This document shows, piece after piece, positions 44,543 to 55,163 of a stretch of 64,000 nucleotides of DNA. A program made the translations under genes and the position numbers. Position 1 is the stretch's first letter; each line of letters opens with the position of its first letter. The stretch is from Symbiotaphrina buchneri (Eukaryota; Ascomycota; Symbiotaphrinales; Symbiotaphrinaceae). The notes beneath the pieces are model-generated. The model was not told the origin of the DNA. It did no database searches and was given only the letters and a program-made list of their open reading frames with translations. The stretch is taken from positions 576,725-640,724 of the forward strand of contig BCIG01000005.1 of NCBI GenBank assembly GCA_001599915.1, given 5' to 3'.

Positions 44543-47432
44543 ATGATGGCCTCCACGATGCATGCTGCACCTCCTACTGATATCCAACCCCGCATGCCAC
44601 ATAACAACTCTCACCACCCAATGAACGGCATGCATCCTGCGCCGCAGGCTGACATGAATCCCCGCAACCACCCTTCAGCTCCACAGCATGCGATCCGCCG
44701 CTCGCAGTCCTCATTCGACATGAATGGCTCTCTTCCCTCGACGAATGGCTCAGCGCCTCCCTCGCGAGGCCACATGGGTCCGTATACTATGGCCCCGGCT
44801 CCACTACACCAAGCTGGTCCGATGATGCAACAGCCGGCTTATCAGACATATGGACTTGACGGCTATGGACCCGCTTATGCGCAAAAGCCCCAGATATACA
44901 CAGTAAGTCAGCACCTGGGAGTCTTCCAGAAGACTATCCTCTCAAAACAAACGCACTTTGCTCGTTGCCAGAATGCACGTTAACACACATCTAAGGCGGT
45001 CTATTCTGGGGTTTCAGTCTATGAGATGGAGGTCAACCGGGTCGCCGTCATGAGGCGCCGCTCGGATTCCTGGTTGAACGCAACGCAAATCCTAAAAGTG
45101 GCTGGTGTGGACAAAGGCAAAAGAACCAAGGTGTTGGAAAAGGAGATTCTCAACGGCGAACATGAGAAAGTCCAAGGAGGATATGGCAAGTATCAAGGAA
45201 CTTGGATAAAGTATGAGAGGGGTGTCGAATTTTGCCGTCAGTATGGAGTTGAAGAGCTCCTCCGGCCACTTCTTGAGTACGATATGGGCAACGACGGCAC
45301 CGGTGCGGCTGGGCAAGGCGTGGATACTCCCACCAAAGAACAGGCAATGGCTGCTCAGAGGAAGAGGCTATACAATGCCAGTATTGAGAAAGGTCATGGG
45401 CAACAGTCTAACAATGGGACCTTCTTCAAGAACATTTCAAGCACAGCATCCAATGCTGTGGCAGCTATAAGCAAGGCTCGCTTTGACTCCCCCGCGCCTA
45501 GAGCAGGTAGTGGGGGACGTCGACCAACCCTCGTATCACGTCCCTCGCAGCAGATGGGGAGCCAGGACTCGGCGTATCCAGGAGGAAGCCAACAGAGCAT
45601 GCAAAGCTTCAACTCTGAAGCTAACATGATTGGGAATGGCAACTTCGATTCAGCATATGGTACCCAAAGTGGGCATAACTATGGATTCTCACAACCTAGA
45701 CCCAGTCAGAGCGACTTTCAGGAGCCCCCAAGGAAGAGGATCAAGGCTTCAGACAGTCAGGACTCCTCCTTCGTGCCAATGCCAGATGCAGATATCAGTA
45801 TGAGGGAAGGGACTCCAACCGAAGCAAACGAATCCTTTGTGTATCATCAACATGGGCATTTTCTACCGCCAGAAGAGGAAGGTGTTCTGCCTTTGGAACC
45901 ACTGCCGCGTCCAACAGGGAAAGTTGCCGAGGAGAAACTCCAGATGCTCACTTCGTTATTTCTCGACCCATCACAGACCGATTTCTCGAATCATCCTGCT
46001 TTACAACAGCTTTCTGGTGAAGATCTCGACCTACCCCTAGACTCCACCGCTCATACCGCTTTGCATTGGGCTGCTACTCTGGCGCGGATTTCGTTACTGA
46101 AGGCGCTCATTGCTCGTGGAGCAAGTATTTTCAGGGTGAATAACGGCGGAGAGAGTGCTCTCATGAGGGCTTGCGTCGTTACAAATAATCTTGACCAGGG
46201 CAGCTTCCCGGAACTTCTAGAGATGTTGGGTCCCACCATCGAGATGCGCGATGGCCGTGGACGTACTGTTCTCCATCACATCGCTGTATCGTCAGCTGTG
46301 AAAGGGCGGAGTGCTGCAAGCAAATACTACCTTGAATCGCTTCTTGAATTCGTGGTACGCCAAGGAAGCATATCGTCGAGTCAACATAGCTCCTTCAACG
46401 CCTTGAGCAATCCATCAGTGCCACCCACAATGAGAGCCATTGGGCTGGGAAGATTCATGTCAGAGATGGTGAATGCTCAAGACAAGTCGGGTGATACCGC
46501 GTTGAATCTGGCCGCGAGAATTGGCAACCGGAACATAATACAACAGCTACTTGAAGTTGGTGCAGATGCAAACATACCCAACCGCGGAGGTTTGAGGCCG
46601 GTGGACTTTGGTGTGGGAGGGGAAAGCGACAACCCAAATCCGCAGGCGAACAGTCAGGAAACCACAGCGCAAGAAGGTGAAGGCGGGGTCACAAGCGCGG
46701 TGGGAGAAAATAGCCGGGATATAATATCATGTAAGTCTGACGGTCTCTGAATTCTACGTGATACTGACAATGGCTTTCACAGCAATATCATCTCTACTCT
46801 CCTCTGCCGAAGAAGACTTCGCTGCTGAAATCCGTCAAAAGCAGGATCTCATAGATGCTACACATGCTCAGCTTCGACAATGTTCAGCCACACTGGCCGA
46901 AGAACGGCGACTGCTAGAGGCCCGGCAAAGGGCTGCAACGGAACGAAAGGAGTTGCAACGTAAGATTCAAAATCTGCGGCGCGCTGCAGACCATCAACGT
47001 TTCCAGCTCTCCCAACAACCCGGCGGGAAAGAGAATCATCAGCCACATCACCTTAGTGCCACAGACCCTGTTACAGAAGCTGCACTTGAAGCGCTACCTT
47101 CTGAGAAGGCTGTCACTTCTCTGTCCGATCTATCACCAAAGCAATACTCCGCTCTTTCCTCTCTGCCAATGGCAACGGTGCTTCGGCTCCGTCTTCATGC
47201 CTACGAGGCTGCCAACGCCTCGTTGAGACAATATTCGACTCAATTGAAGAGCAGGAGCCAAGAACTTGAGGAACGCTATCGAAAAGTTATTGCCCTGTGC
47301 ACTGGCACGCCCGAGGACAAGATTGATCAGCTACTAGAGGGACTGGTTCAGGCGGTCGAAAGCGAGGCTGGAGAGATGGCAGACATGAGCCGGGTTCGAG
47401 ATTTCCTTAGGAAGGTTGAAGGCGTTGATTGA
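44543..47432 (+). CDS. mbp1: APSES-ankyrin transcription factor, MBF subunit (Mbp1/Res type)
   Basis: DNA-binding subunit of the G1/S regulator MBF. Exons: 44543-44902, 44996-46730, 46783-47432; 914 residues. The first ATG of an ATG-ATG pair (44543, 44546) is used, since no earlier in-frame ATG exists. A disordered Pro/Met/His-rich N-terminus of 120 residues precedes the APSES/KilA-N domain (about residues 121-215: VAVMRRRSDSWLNATQILKV, then GKYQGTWIKYERGVEFCRQY). Ankyrin repeats follow (AHTALHWAATLARISLLKAL near 470; GDTALNLAARIGNRNIIQQL near 617), then a coiled coil (about 710-780) and a C-terminal helical region used for partner binding in this family. The first acceptor is AAG (ending 44995), needed to keep AVYSGVSVYEM. 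Upstream MCB/SCB-like sites are noted separately. Confidence 0.94.
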
Positions 47433-48122
47433 CGAGCGCGGCGAACAAGACTTCCCGCTGTTGGATATGATAATATCCCTTTCACGAGTACCAGCTATCA
47501 CGACATGTTGGTATTGATGCCAACTTGGATACGCCGCTACCACGTTCGGGCTACCGTACCCTGGTACGTGGTAGTCTAGCATTGAACCAGCTATCTGTGT
47601 AGCATGCATATCTTGCCACGACATATTTAACAGCTGCTGCATGACATACGGATGGGAGCCTGATAATTGCTGTTGTATTTATAGCACAACTGAGGTGACA
47701 AAAATTTAGTCAATCATTCGTGAATACCACTATCTAAGGTACCTTATAATATTGGATGTAGCAGAAGATCTGAGGTGCAACATGGTGCTTTCAGAATGCC
47801 CTTTACCGAGTTCCCCCCTTTACCCCTGTCTTCGGCGCGTAAGAACGCGTTCGCTTCGTGCGCCATGAACGCGAACTTCACGCGGCCCGTGTCTGAATAG
47901 CTGAGCGTCACTCGTACCTACCTTAACTGCAGGCAATTATATGTGCGTATCATATACCTTCAGCTGGTGACTCTTTCCACGTGCACCAGTTCGAGTCAGT
48001 CAGTCACTCCATGGTTCCTAAATGTACCCGGCCAGCTCTTCGATCAGATCCTTGCACGTCCCTCCCTCTTCTCCAATTGCATACTTCCATGCTGCCGCTG
48101 GACCTCAGCTATCATCCACGAT
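47433..48122. promoter_or_regulatory. mbp1 3' flank and hst4-like promoter
   Basis: The region holds the palindrome TAAGGTACCTTA (47735-47746), a compact group of MCB-like motifs (47844-47885) and ACCTACCTTAACT (47916-47928). No gene recognised. Confidence 0.45.
47844..47885. promoter_or_regulatory. Cluster of three MCB/SCB-like motifs upstream of hst4-like gene
   Basis: AACGCGTT (47844-47851), AACGCGAA (47868-47875) and CACGCGG (47879-47885) lie within 42 bases, about 240-280 bases before the sirtuin start. Such spacing is typical of MBF-controlled G1/S promoters; binding is inferred. Confidence 0.5.
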
Positions 48123-49819
48123 ATGCCTACCATCTGCGTAAGCACCAGTGACAAGCGGCAGTTGCAGGATATCGCAGATCTACTATCAAAATCCAAGAAG
48201 GTGGTCGTAGTTACGGGTGCTGGCATCAGCACCAACACTGGAATTCCAGTGAGCTTTAAACCCCTCCAAGCTTTCATGAGACCCAATTGCTTATCGCCTC
48301 CGTGCAGGACTTCCGGTCAGAGAACGGCCTCTATTCTTTAATACAATCTCAATATGACAATGCTGCAAACACAGCCCCAAGGGCATCCAATGGGCGACTA
48401 CGCAAAAGTGCATCCTCACCTGCCATCTTGAAGGACTCTCAGACTGCAGCAAAGCGGACATCGCTACCATCGCATGTCAAGGGCAAAGATCTCTTCGACT
48501 CCATCTGGTCCGACCCTGTCAGCGCCTCCGTGTTCTATACTTTCATTGCGTCATTACGCAGGAAGATTCGAGAGGAGGTCATTCACACTACACCCACTCA
48601 TAAATTCATTCGCACCCTTCGGGATGGCGGCCGCCTAGTAAGGTGCTACACGCAGAATATCGATGGACTTGAAACTCGAGACAGTCTCTCTACTGAGTTG
48701 TCCCAAGGAAAGGGCAATAAGGCCCGCTTCATGAAGAAGGTTGTTAATAAACCCAGGCCTACAGGCCTGGTTGCTCCGGGTAGTGAGCTTGACGGTGGTT
48801 GTGAGGTGGTTCAATTGCACGGTGACTTGGTCAGCCTCCGTTGCAACCTTTGCCAGAACCTATCGGACTGGGAAGTCGAGGATGAATTGACGCTATTGGG
48901 TGGAAATGCGCCGTTGTGTAAGGTTTGCACATTGAAAGACGACGAACGGCGTGGAAGAGGTAAACGCGGCACGGCCGTCGGCAGTCTGCGACCCAACATT
49001 GTTCTCTACGGCGAGGAACATCCATCAGCAGACCTGCTTTCAACGATTACTGAGCATGATCTGAAGCTTCGCCCGGATGTATTGTTAATCATGGGCACAT
49101 CATTAAAGGTGCATGGCCTCAAGGTACTTGTGAAGGAGTTCGCCAAAGCTGTGCATGCAAAACCTGGAGGAAAGGGGAAAGTCATTTTTGTCAACATGTC
49201 AAAGCCCGCAGACAGTGTGTGGAACGAAGTCATCGACTACTGGGTAGATATGGACTGTGACGCGTGGGTTAGTGACCTGAAGGAACGGAGGAAGGATCTC
49301 TGGCAGAGACAAGGCGAGATCAAGCTCTCCATTCTCAAAGATATCACTCGTTCAAATGGAAAGGGAGCCAACCTGTCGCAGAAGAGGCAGATGGACAAGG
49401 ATTTCCGTACAGCAGATGGCAAGGAGAACCAGAGGTCTCCGCTCTCCAAAACCGGAACGACCAAAATCGAAGTGCAAGGATCTATTGGAGAGCTTTCTCC
49501 TCAGACTCCCAAAAAGAAGAGGCTTGCATTGCCTGCTGAGACACCCTCAAAAGCCGGGGGCAGGACCATCCGAAGTTCCATGTTGCCTACGCCGCCGCAG
49601 AGTGGCAGCATGCAGGGCAAGACCCCCATGAAGCGGCCAATAGAGGCTCTAGGAGTTGTCGACGTCGATCAATACCCTTCAACACCATCAAAGCGTCGAC
49701 GTGGAGTACTGCAGGTCTGGGAGGATGAGACTGCAGCTGGCGTTTCAGAGTCGTCGGTGAAGAAGGCAGTTTCTGTGATGGTGCCTAGAAAGAGGGGAAG
49801 GATAACGGCAGGTAACTGA
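48123..49819 (+). CDS. hst4: Sirtuin, Hst3/Hst4 type (H3K56 deacetylase group)
   Basis: NAD-dependent protein deacetylase; Hst3/Hst4 members remove histone H3 K56 acetylation after replication. Exons: 48123-48248 and 48308-49819; 545 residues. Sirtuin motifs in order: VVVVTGAGISTNTGIP (about residue 28-43), DFRSENGLY, TQNIDGLE, VVQLHGDL with the catalytic His, zinc-binding pairs CNLC and CKVC, LRPNIVLYGE, LLIMGTSLKVHGLK. An insertion of about 45 polar residues after DFRSENGLYSL and a long basic tail (TPKKKRLALP, PSKRRRGVL) distinguish the Hst3/4 group and suggest nuclear location. Because paralogues Hst3 and Hst4 cannot be separated by eye, the symbol is tentative. MCB-like sites lie upstream. 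Confidence 0.9.
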
Positions 49820-50743
49820 GGTGTCGATATCGTCTTGTACTTGCTGCATGATCGGCTTGATTTGCTGTTATCAGGTCAACTCCTGCATTTGCTTATGGTG
49901 ACTCGGAAGCATTTTCCGTGGATTAGGGCGCTATGGCTGGTTTTTTGCTTGGCTCCACAAGATACCCTGTTCTGTTACGTCACGTCTAGACGGACAGCTT
50001 GGCTTCGGCGTTGCTATTATTCAAGGGGCGCATCACAGCAGATTTTGCTATCGTGCTGTGCGCATTATTGCATATAAGATACGGCGATGCAATGGGCATG
50101 GCTGTTTATTACCTTTGGTAGTCTTCGGGAAGACATTTCCCTAAGGTGCTCGTAGCTGTCGCATTTGCTTTTCCGCCTCGTCGGCTCGCCTAACTTCCCG
50201 AGCGGCTGGGAATGACGATCCGAGCGAGCCTTGATTGCGCACAGGCTGACAGCCCGAGATGACTCTCTGCTCCCCGCAGTCCGAGGTTAGAGTAAGGCGC
50301 TTCGTGTTGCCGCTGATTTACAAAACCTCTCACCAATTGCGCCCCCACTTCTTCAAAGCCAAGATACCTAACCTAGGAAGTCCGAGGAAAGCTGACTAAG
50401 GTAGTAATAATGACAATATTTGAGAATCTGGACGCAGGGGTGAATGGGGCAAGGTATCGCATGTGATCTCATCAGCCATGCACCGCCTGAGGCCGCGCAA
50501 CCTTAATTCTGCCCCGGCGTAAGGCAAGGTACGGATCATCATCACCTGCCACAGTGGTGCCCACTCGCCCGCTTACGATACCTTCTCTTTTAAGCACCGG
50601 TCCCCTGCCACCTCTCTACACCACCCACCAACTCCCTACAACTCCGTGTCACGGACACCACACACGTCTCCTTCCTCTCTCCTCGTCTTCATCATTTGAC
50701 CGACAAGTTATATCTTTGACATACCCAGAAGTATCGGTCGCTC
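49820..50743. other. Intergenic between sirtuin and glycine-zipper gene
   Basis: No gene recognised in about 0.9 kb. The last 150 bases before 50744 are pyrimidine-rich, as in a promoter or leader. Confidence 0.5.
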
Positions 50744-51648
50744 ATGTCTTACGATCCGGTCTTCTCGAATCACAACTCCGGGGGATACCCCCCGCCCCCG
50801 CCCGGACCGCAAGGGCAGCCTGCGCCGTACAACCCGCAGCGATACGCCATGCCTGCACAAGCGTCCTCACCGAATTTGCACCCCTCCCACAATCCATATA
50901 TTCCACCAAACCAGTTTCAGCAGCAGCAGGTGGGTGTTCAAACAGCCCCTATGATCCAAGCTCGTGCGCCAGGCTAACCTCCCTACCGCTGACGCAGTAT
51001 CGCCCTCCCTACAATCAATATGGTCCTCCACCAGGCTCAAGCAACAACTCCCTGCAGCCCCCGCCAAGCTACAATACCTATGATAGTGGCCCTGGCTTCG
51101 GCCCCGGCTATGTTCCGCCGGACCAGGCCAACTACGACTATGAGGATGACGGCCGGTCTTCTAGCAGCAGGCGGAGCAAGCACAAGCATCGCCATCACTC
51201 GCACTCTGACTCTGGACGAGGCGGAGACCGCGGTCGTGACCGTGGAGAGAAGGAGCATTCGACGGCTACGACCCTGCTTGGAGCCACCGGCGGCGGGTTA
51301 ATCGGCCACGAGCTCTTCGGCCATGGCTTACTAGGCACCCTAGGTGACATTGCGGCCGGGGCGTGGGGCATGAGGAAGTTTGAGGAAAAACAGCGCGGCA
51401 AGTCTGGAGACCGGAGACGCTCGAAGAGCCGGAGGCGGTCTAAGAGCAGGAGCAGAAGAGGGTCGAGTCAACCACCTTTGGGGAGCTCGGCGGCACTAGG
51501 AGGGCTTTACGGCAGTCAGGATGACTACTATGATGACAGACGTAGCCGTGGTGGAGATAGTCGCCGGAGGAGGAAGAGCGGAAGGAGCCGGAGTAGAAGA
51601 CGAAGCCGCCGCGGAAGTGCAAGCAGCAGCTCAGACAGTGATCGCTAG
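50744..51648 (+). CDS. Glycine-zipper protein with Pro-rich N-terminus and SR-type basic tail
   Basis: Function unknown. Exons: 50744-50929 and 50998-51648; 278 residues. Residues 1-110 are rich in Pro, Gln, Tyr and Asn (PPPPPGPQGQPAPYNPQ), and the middle has a SRRSKHKHRHHSHSDSGRG stretch. A single hydrophobic Gly-rich segment follows (TLLGATGGGLIGHELFGHG, then GTLGDIAAGAWG; about residues 155-188), which looks like a glycine zipper or weak membrane hairpin. The final 85 residues are Arg/Ser repeats (RRRSKSRRRSKSRSRRGSS) ending SSSSDSDR. Similar proteins are common in filamentous ascomycetes and usually called glycine-rich or hypothetical. The start codon is the first ATG of the frame; the intron is clean. 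Confidence 0.75.
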
Positions 51649-52390
51649 GCCAACGTGGATCTTGTCAAGCAAGCCAGAGGCCATAGCTAGGCGGATCTGT
51701 GCCGCTTCAACCGGTTACTCGTTCCGTGGTTTTGGGGTGTGCAGGAGTAGTCAATTTCATATAGGTATAGGGCAGGCTTTCTGGCGGTCCATACATGATC
51801 TTGGTGTCCGAAGAGAAAAGGGCTTTAATTGGACAAATGTTAATGGCAGTGGACGAAATGGCTAATGATCAAAGACATGACGGCAATATTTCATTCGACT
51901 GGTGAGGTTGCTTCTGTCTTTTTTCACCGCGTGTGTCTATAAATGTGGAATGTTAAAGGACTCTGCGAATGCTTGCTGGAGAATGTTCTCTTGACTAATA
52001 TAACGGATGTATCTTTTATGGTGTATCATGCACTCTGGGAGATCTGTGACTGATCCACTGGCACTGATGTGAATGGCTCTGCTAGTGAGTATAATTACTG
52101 CACCTCGTGTTCAGAGGCAGCGTGATACCATTCACATCCTCTCCGTACACACGGCAGTGTCGCTTGCTGCTGAGCCGAGGGTTCATCTCGTTTCTCTCAT
52201 TTTAGTTACTTGCTTTTCTACACACTGCCAACCTACCTTTACAGGTACATGTGCAGCTTGGGCCATCTCGTCGAAGAGGGCAGTTCGGATCAAGCTCTTC
52301 ATCGAGTCTCGTTAGCCTGACTTGTGTCAACTGTTATCCTATCTCCCTCAGCAGTTGTGTCCCGCGTCTAGGAACACTTTGACCGACAAG
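51649..52390. other. Intergenic, glycine-zipper 3' flank and P450 promoter
   Basis: No gene or motif that I can support. Confidence 0.5.
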
Positions 52391-54385
52391 ATGTGGGACG
52401 GCTCCAACCTGGAAGCAGGCATGATTCCAATCCCGATGCAGCCTGCCGAAATCGCTTGGTTTCTCTTACACACCGCTCTTACAGTAAGGAGTGTCAGTAT
52501 TCACCCTGCAGAGACCCAGTAAGGCTGAGATTGAATAGCTCTACACGGTCTGGCTCCTCTTGCATTTCCATCTGTCGACTGTTGCGATAGCTTGGGCCGC
52601 GGTACTGGTACGTGCTGAAATTCACCGAGACCTCTATTCGTACAACTAACTGGTCACTCAGGCCATAGCTTTCCGTCTAGCACCTCCTTACACGCAGACA
52701 CCAAGGTCAGCTTCAGGATTTTGCGGTGCATTACTGTTTGCCGTACGTACTGATGTACAACCCATTGAGCTCGTGGAAAGAGAGGCTGAAAATTGATACA
52801 GTTCATCAGGTATCAGCTCGCAGCAGCGATCTGGAACGCCTACCTACATCCTTTGAGCAAGTTCCCTGGACCTAAACTGAACGCTATTAGCAAGCTGCCC
52901 CGCGAAATCTCCTCGCTCAAAGGTCAACTTCCTCATTATGTTGCTGCACTGCATAAGCAATATGGTGAAGTAGTACGGGTGGCACCCAATGAGCTGTCTT
53001 TCATCTCGCCTGCGGCGTGGAGTGACATATACGGTCCCCAGCCGGCTCATGCACAGTTCCAGAAGGATCCGACGCGCTACGTCGTTGAAGGGAATATCGT
53101 ACCGAGTATATTGGTAGCAGATGGTCCGACACATACGAGGTATCGTCGGTTGTTGGCGTATGCATTTTCTGATAAGGCTCTGAGAGATCAAGAACCTCTG
53201 CTGCAGCATCATGTCGACCTTCTGATCTCCAAACTCCGCCAGCAAGTGGATCAGGGACTTGAAAAGGGCAAGGTGGACATCTCACGTTGGCTCAACTGGA
53301 CCACCTTCGACATCGTCGGGGATCTCGCGTTCGGCGAATCCTTTGAATGTTTTGAGAAGACTGAAACTCACTCCTGGGTCGCCGCGATCTTCGATGGCCT
53401 TATGGTCGGAGCCTTCTTCTCCGTCGCAAGGCAGTTCACCATCCTCAAATTCCTGCTGCCACACCTCGTTCCCTTAGAAATGATCCGCAAGCGTCAAGCC
53501 CATCACCGCTTGGCAAGGGAGAAACTTGACCGACGCCTCGCCCGTGAGACGGATAGACCGGACTTCATCCACCACCTTTTACGCCAAAAGACCAATGAAG
53601 AGGGTTTGACCCGCGAGGAGTTCCATTCGAATGCTACTTTGCTTATCCTGGCCGGCAGCGAGACGACCGCTAGCTCTCTGACGGGTACGATTTATCAGCT
53701 CTGCAGGAACAAAGAAGCGATGAGAAAGCTATGTTTGGAGATCCGCACCGCGTTCTCCTCGGAATCCCAGATCACGTTCAGCAGTGTTCAAGGCTTGGTC
53801 TACATGAATGCTGTTATCGAGGAATCTCTGCGGATGTATCCTCCAGTTCCTGGTGCGCTTCCAAGAGTGGTTCCAAACCCCGCAGCATGCATAGCTGGAT
53901 ATGTTGTGCCCGGAGGTGTAAGTCCCTTGCTTTTCTTTGGACGTAAAGCCAGATTCTGACACGAACAAGACTATCGTCAACATCTACCAGTTTGCGGCCA
54001 ATCTCTCTTCCGCACACTTCACGGAACCAACGAGCTTTATCCCTGAACGCTGGCTGAAGACGGACCCGGATGCTCGATACACCAAAGACAACAAGAATGT
54101 GGTGCGACCTTTCTCCGTTGGGCCTCGTAACTGTATCGGGAAGAAGTAAGTACCAGCGCAGACATTACCTTTTCAAGGCCAAAGACTGATACATGTTGTG
54201 TTAGTCTTGCCTTTGCAGAGATGCGCCTGATATTGGCCCGCCTTCTCTTCAACTTTGACATCGAGCTTTGTGCCGTGAGCGAGCACTGGGCCGACAAGCA
54301 GAGGTCCTTTGTGGTCTGGGAGAAGCCACCTCTCATGGTTCAGCTGCGGAAGAGGCAGGAGTTGTCGGCCGGCAATGCTGCCTAG
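52391..54385 (+). CDS. Cytochrome P450 monooxygenase
   Basis: Microsomal haem-thiolate oxygenase of unknown substrate. Exons: 52391-52483, 52539-52607, 52662-52742, 52802-53917, 53970-54145, 54205-54385; 571 residues. Three short 5' exons code for about 80 residues with two or three hydrophobic helices (EIAWFLLHTALTLYTVWLLL, then AVLAIAFRLA), so the membrane anchor is longer than usual. The catalytic body has the PLSKFPGPKL hinge, I-helix AGSETTAS, K-helix EESLRMYPP, PERW (FIPERW) and the haem loop FSVGPRNCIGKN with Cys near residue 508. The sequence feel is of the CYP65/trichothecene-hydroxylase-like group, but the family is not certain. It is followed 780 bases on by an MFS pump in the same direction. 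Confidence 0.93.
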
Positions 54386-55163
54386 CTACCTTGTACAATA
54401 TCGACGTTGAATAAGTGCTACTAAAGGCCAAATTGTCATCTCGGAGAAATGGACAGGAAACGTGTGGAACAAGTCACGTCGGCATGGAAATGGAAGTCTT
54501 CTGTCTAGAAATGTTGCATAAGAGAAATGAAAAAGCATATTCTCTGCAACAAGCGGTTGAGCTCCTCGGAGCGTGATTTTTTCCCAAAGGATTAAATCAG
54601 ATCCATCAGCCAAGGTACAGTGTACGGATGGATGTTGAATGATCGGCCAATAAAAGTCGGCGCGGCTTTGCGGCCAAGCTTTGCGGATCATCCCGAGTCA
54701 CGCCGCGTGGAGCCAATAATTTCAGGGGCTCAACCTACGAAAATCCCCAGATCTGGAATCCGATAAAGCCCAAGACTCCTCCACCTCCGTAGAAAACGTA
54801 TAAACATGAGATCTCTGCACTTTCGACCCTCCTAATGTCACAACTACCTTGGGTTTCCTTGTTTGTCTGCATGAGAAAACGGATGATGACGCCTGGCATG
54901 TCCGCTGTCAGAGACCGAATCTCTGTCACAGCGGCCGATCTCGCTTCTTCAAGTGAACCTTAGTGTGCCGATAGCCGGCTTTATCTGCCTCTCGGCTTTA
55001 TCAAAAGGCCGCGAGCGATAAGATGGGAAATTTCGGTCCACCTCCCCAGACTTTCGGCAAGGTCCATTTTACTTTTTCATGGCCGTGTTTTCATTCTTCT
55101 CGTGATAACCGCTCGTCCTTTGCGTGTCCTGTACGGACCCAACAAGCACGTGCTTTTCCTAGC
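54386..55163. other. Intergenic between P450 and MFS genes
   Basis: No gene recognised. An in-frame ATG at 55023 would extend the MFS protein by 47 residues; it is taken as leader sequence. Confidence 0.45.

Noticed and set aside
55023-55163. Upstream in-frame start for the MFS transporter
   Set aside because: The extra 47 residues are unlike DHA2 N-termini and look like translated leader; 55164 is preferred.
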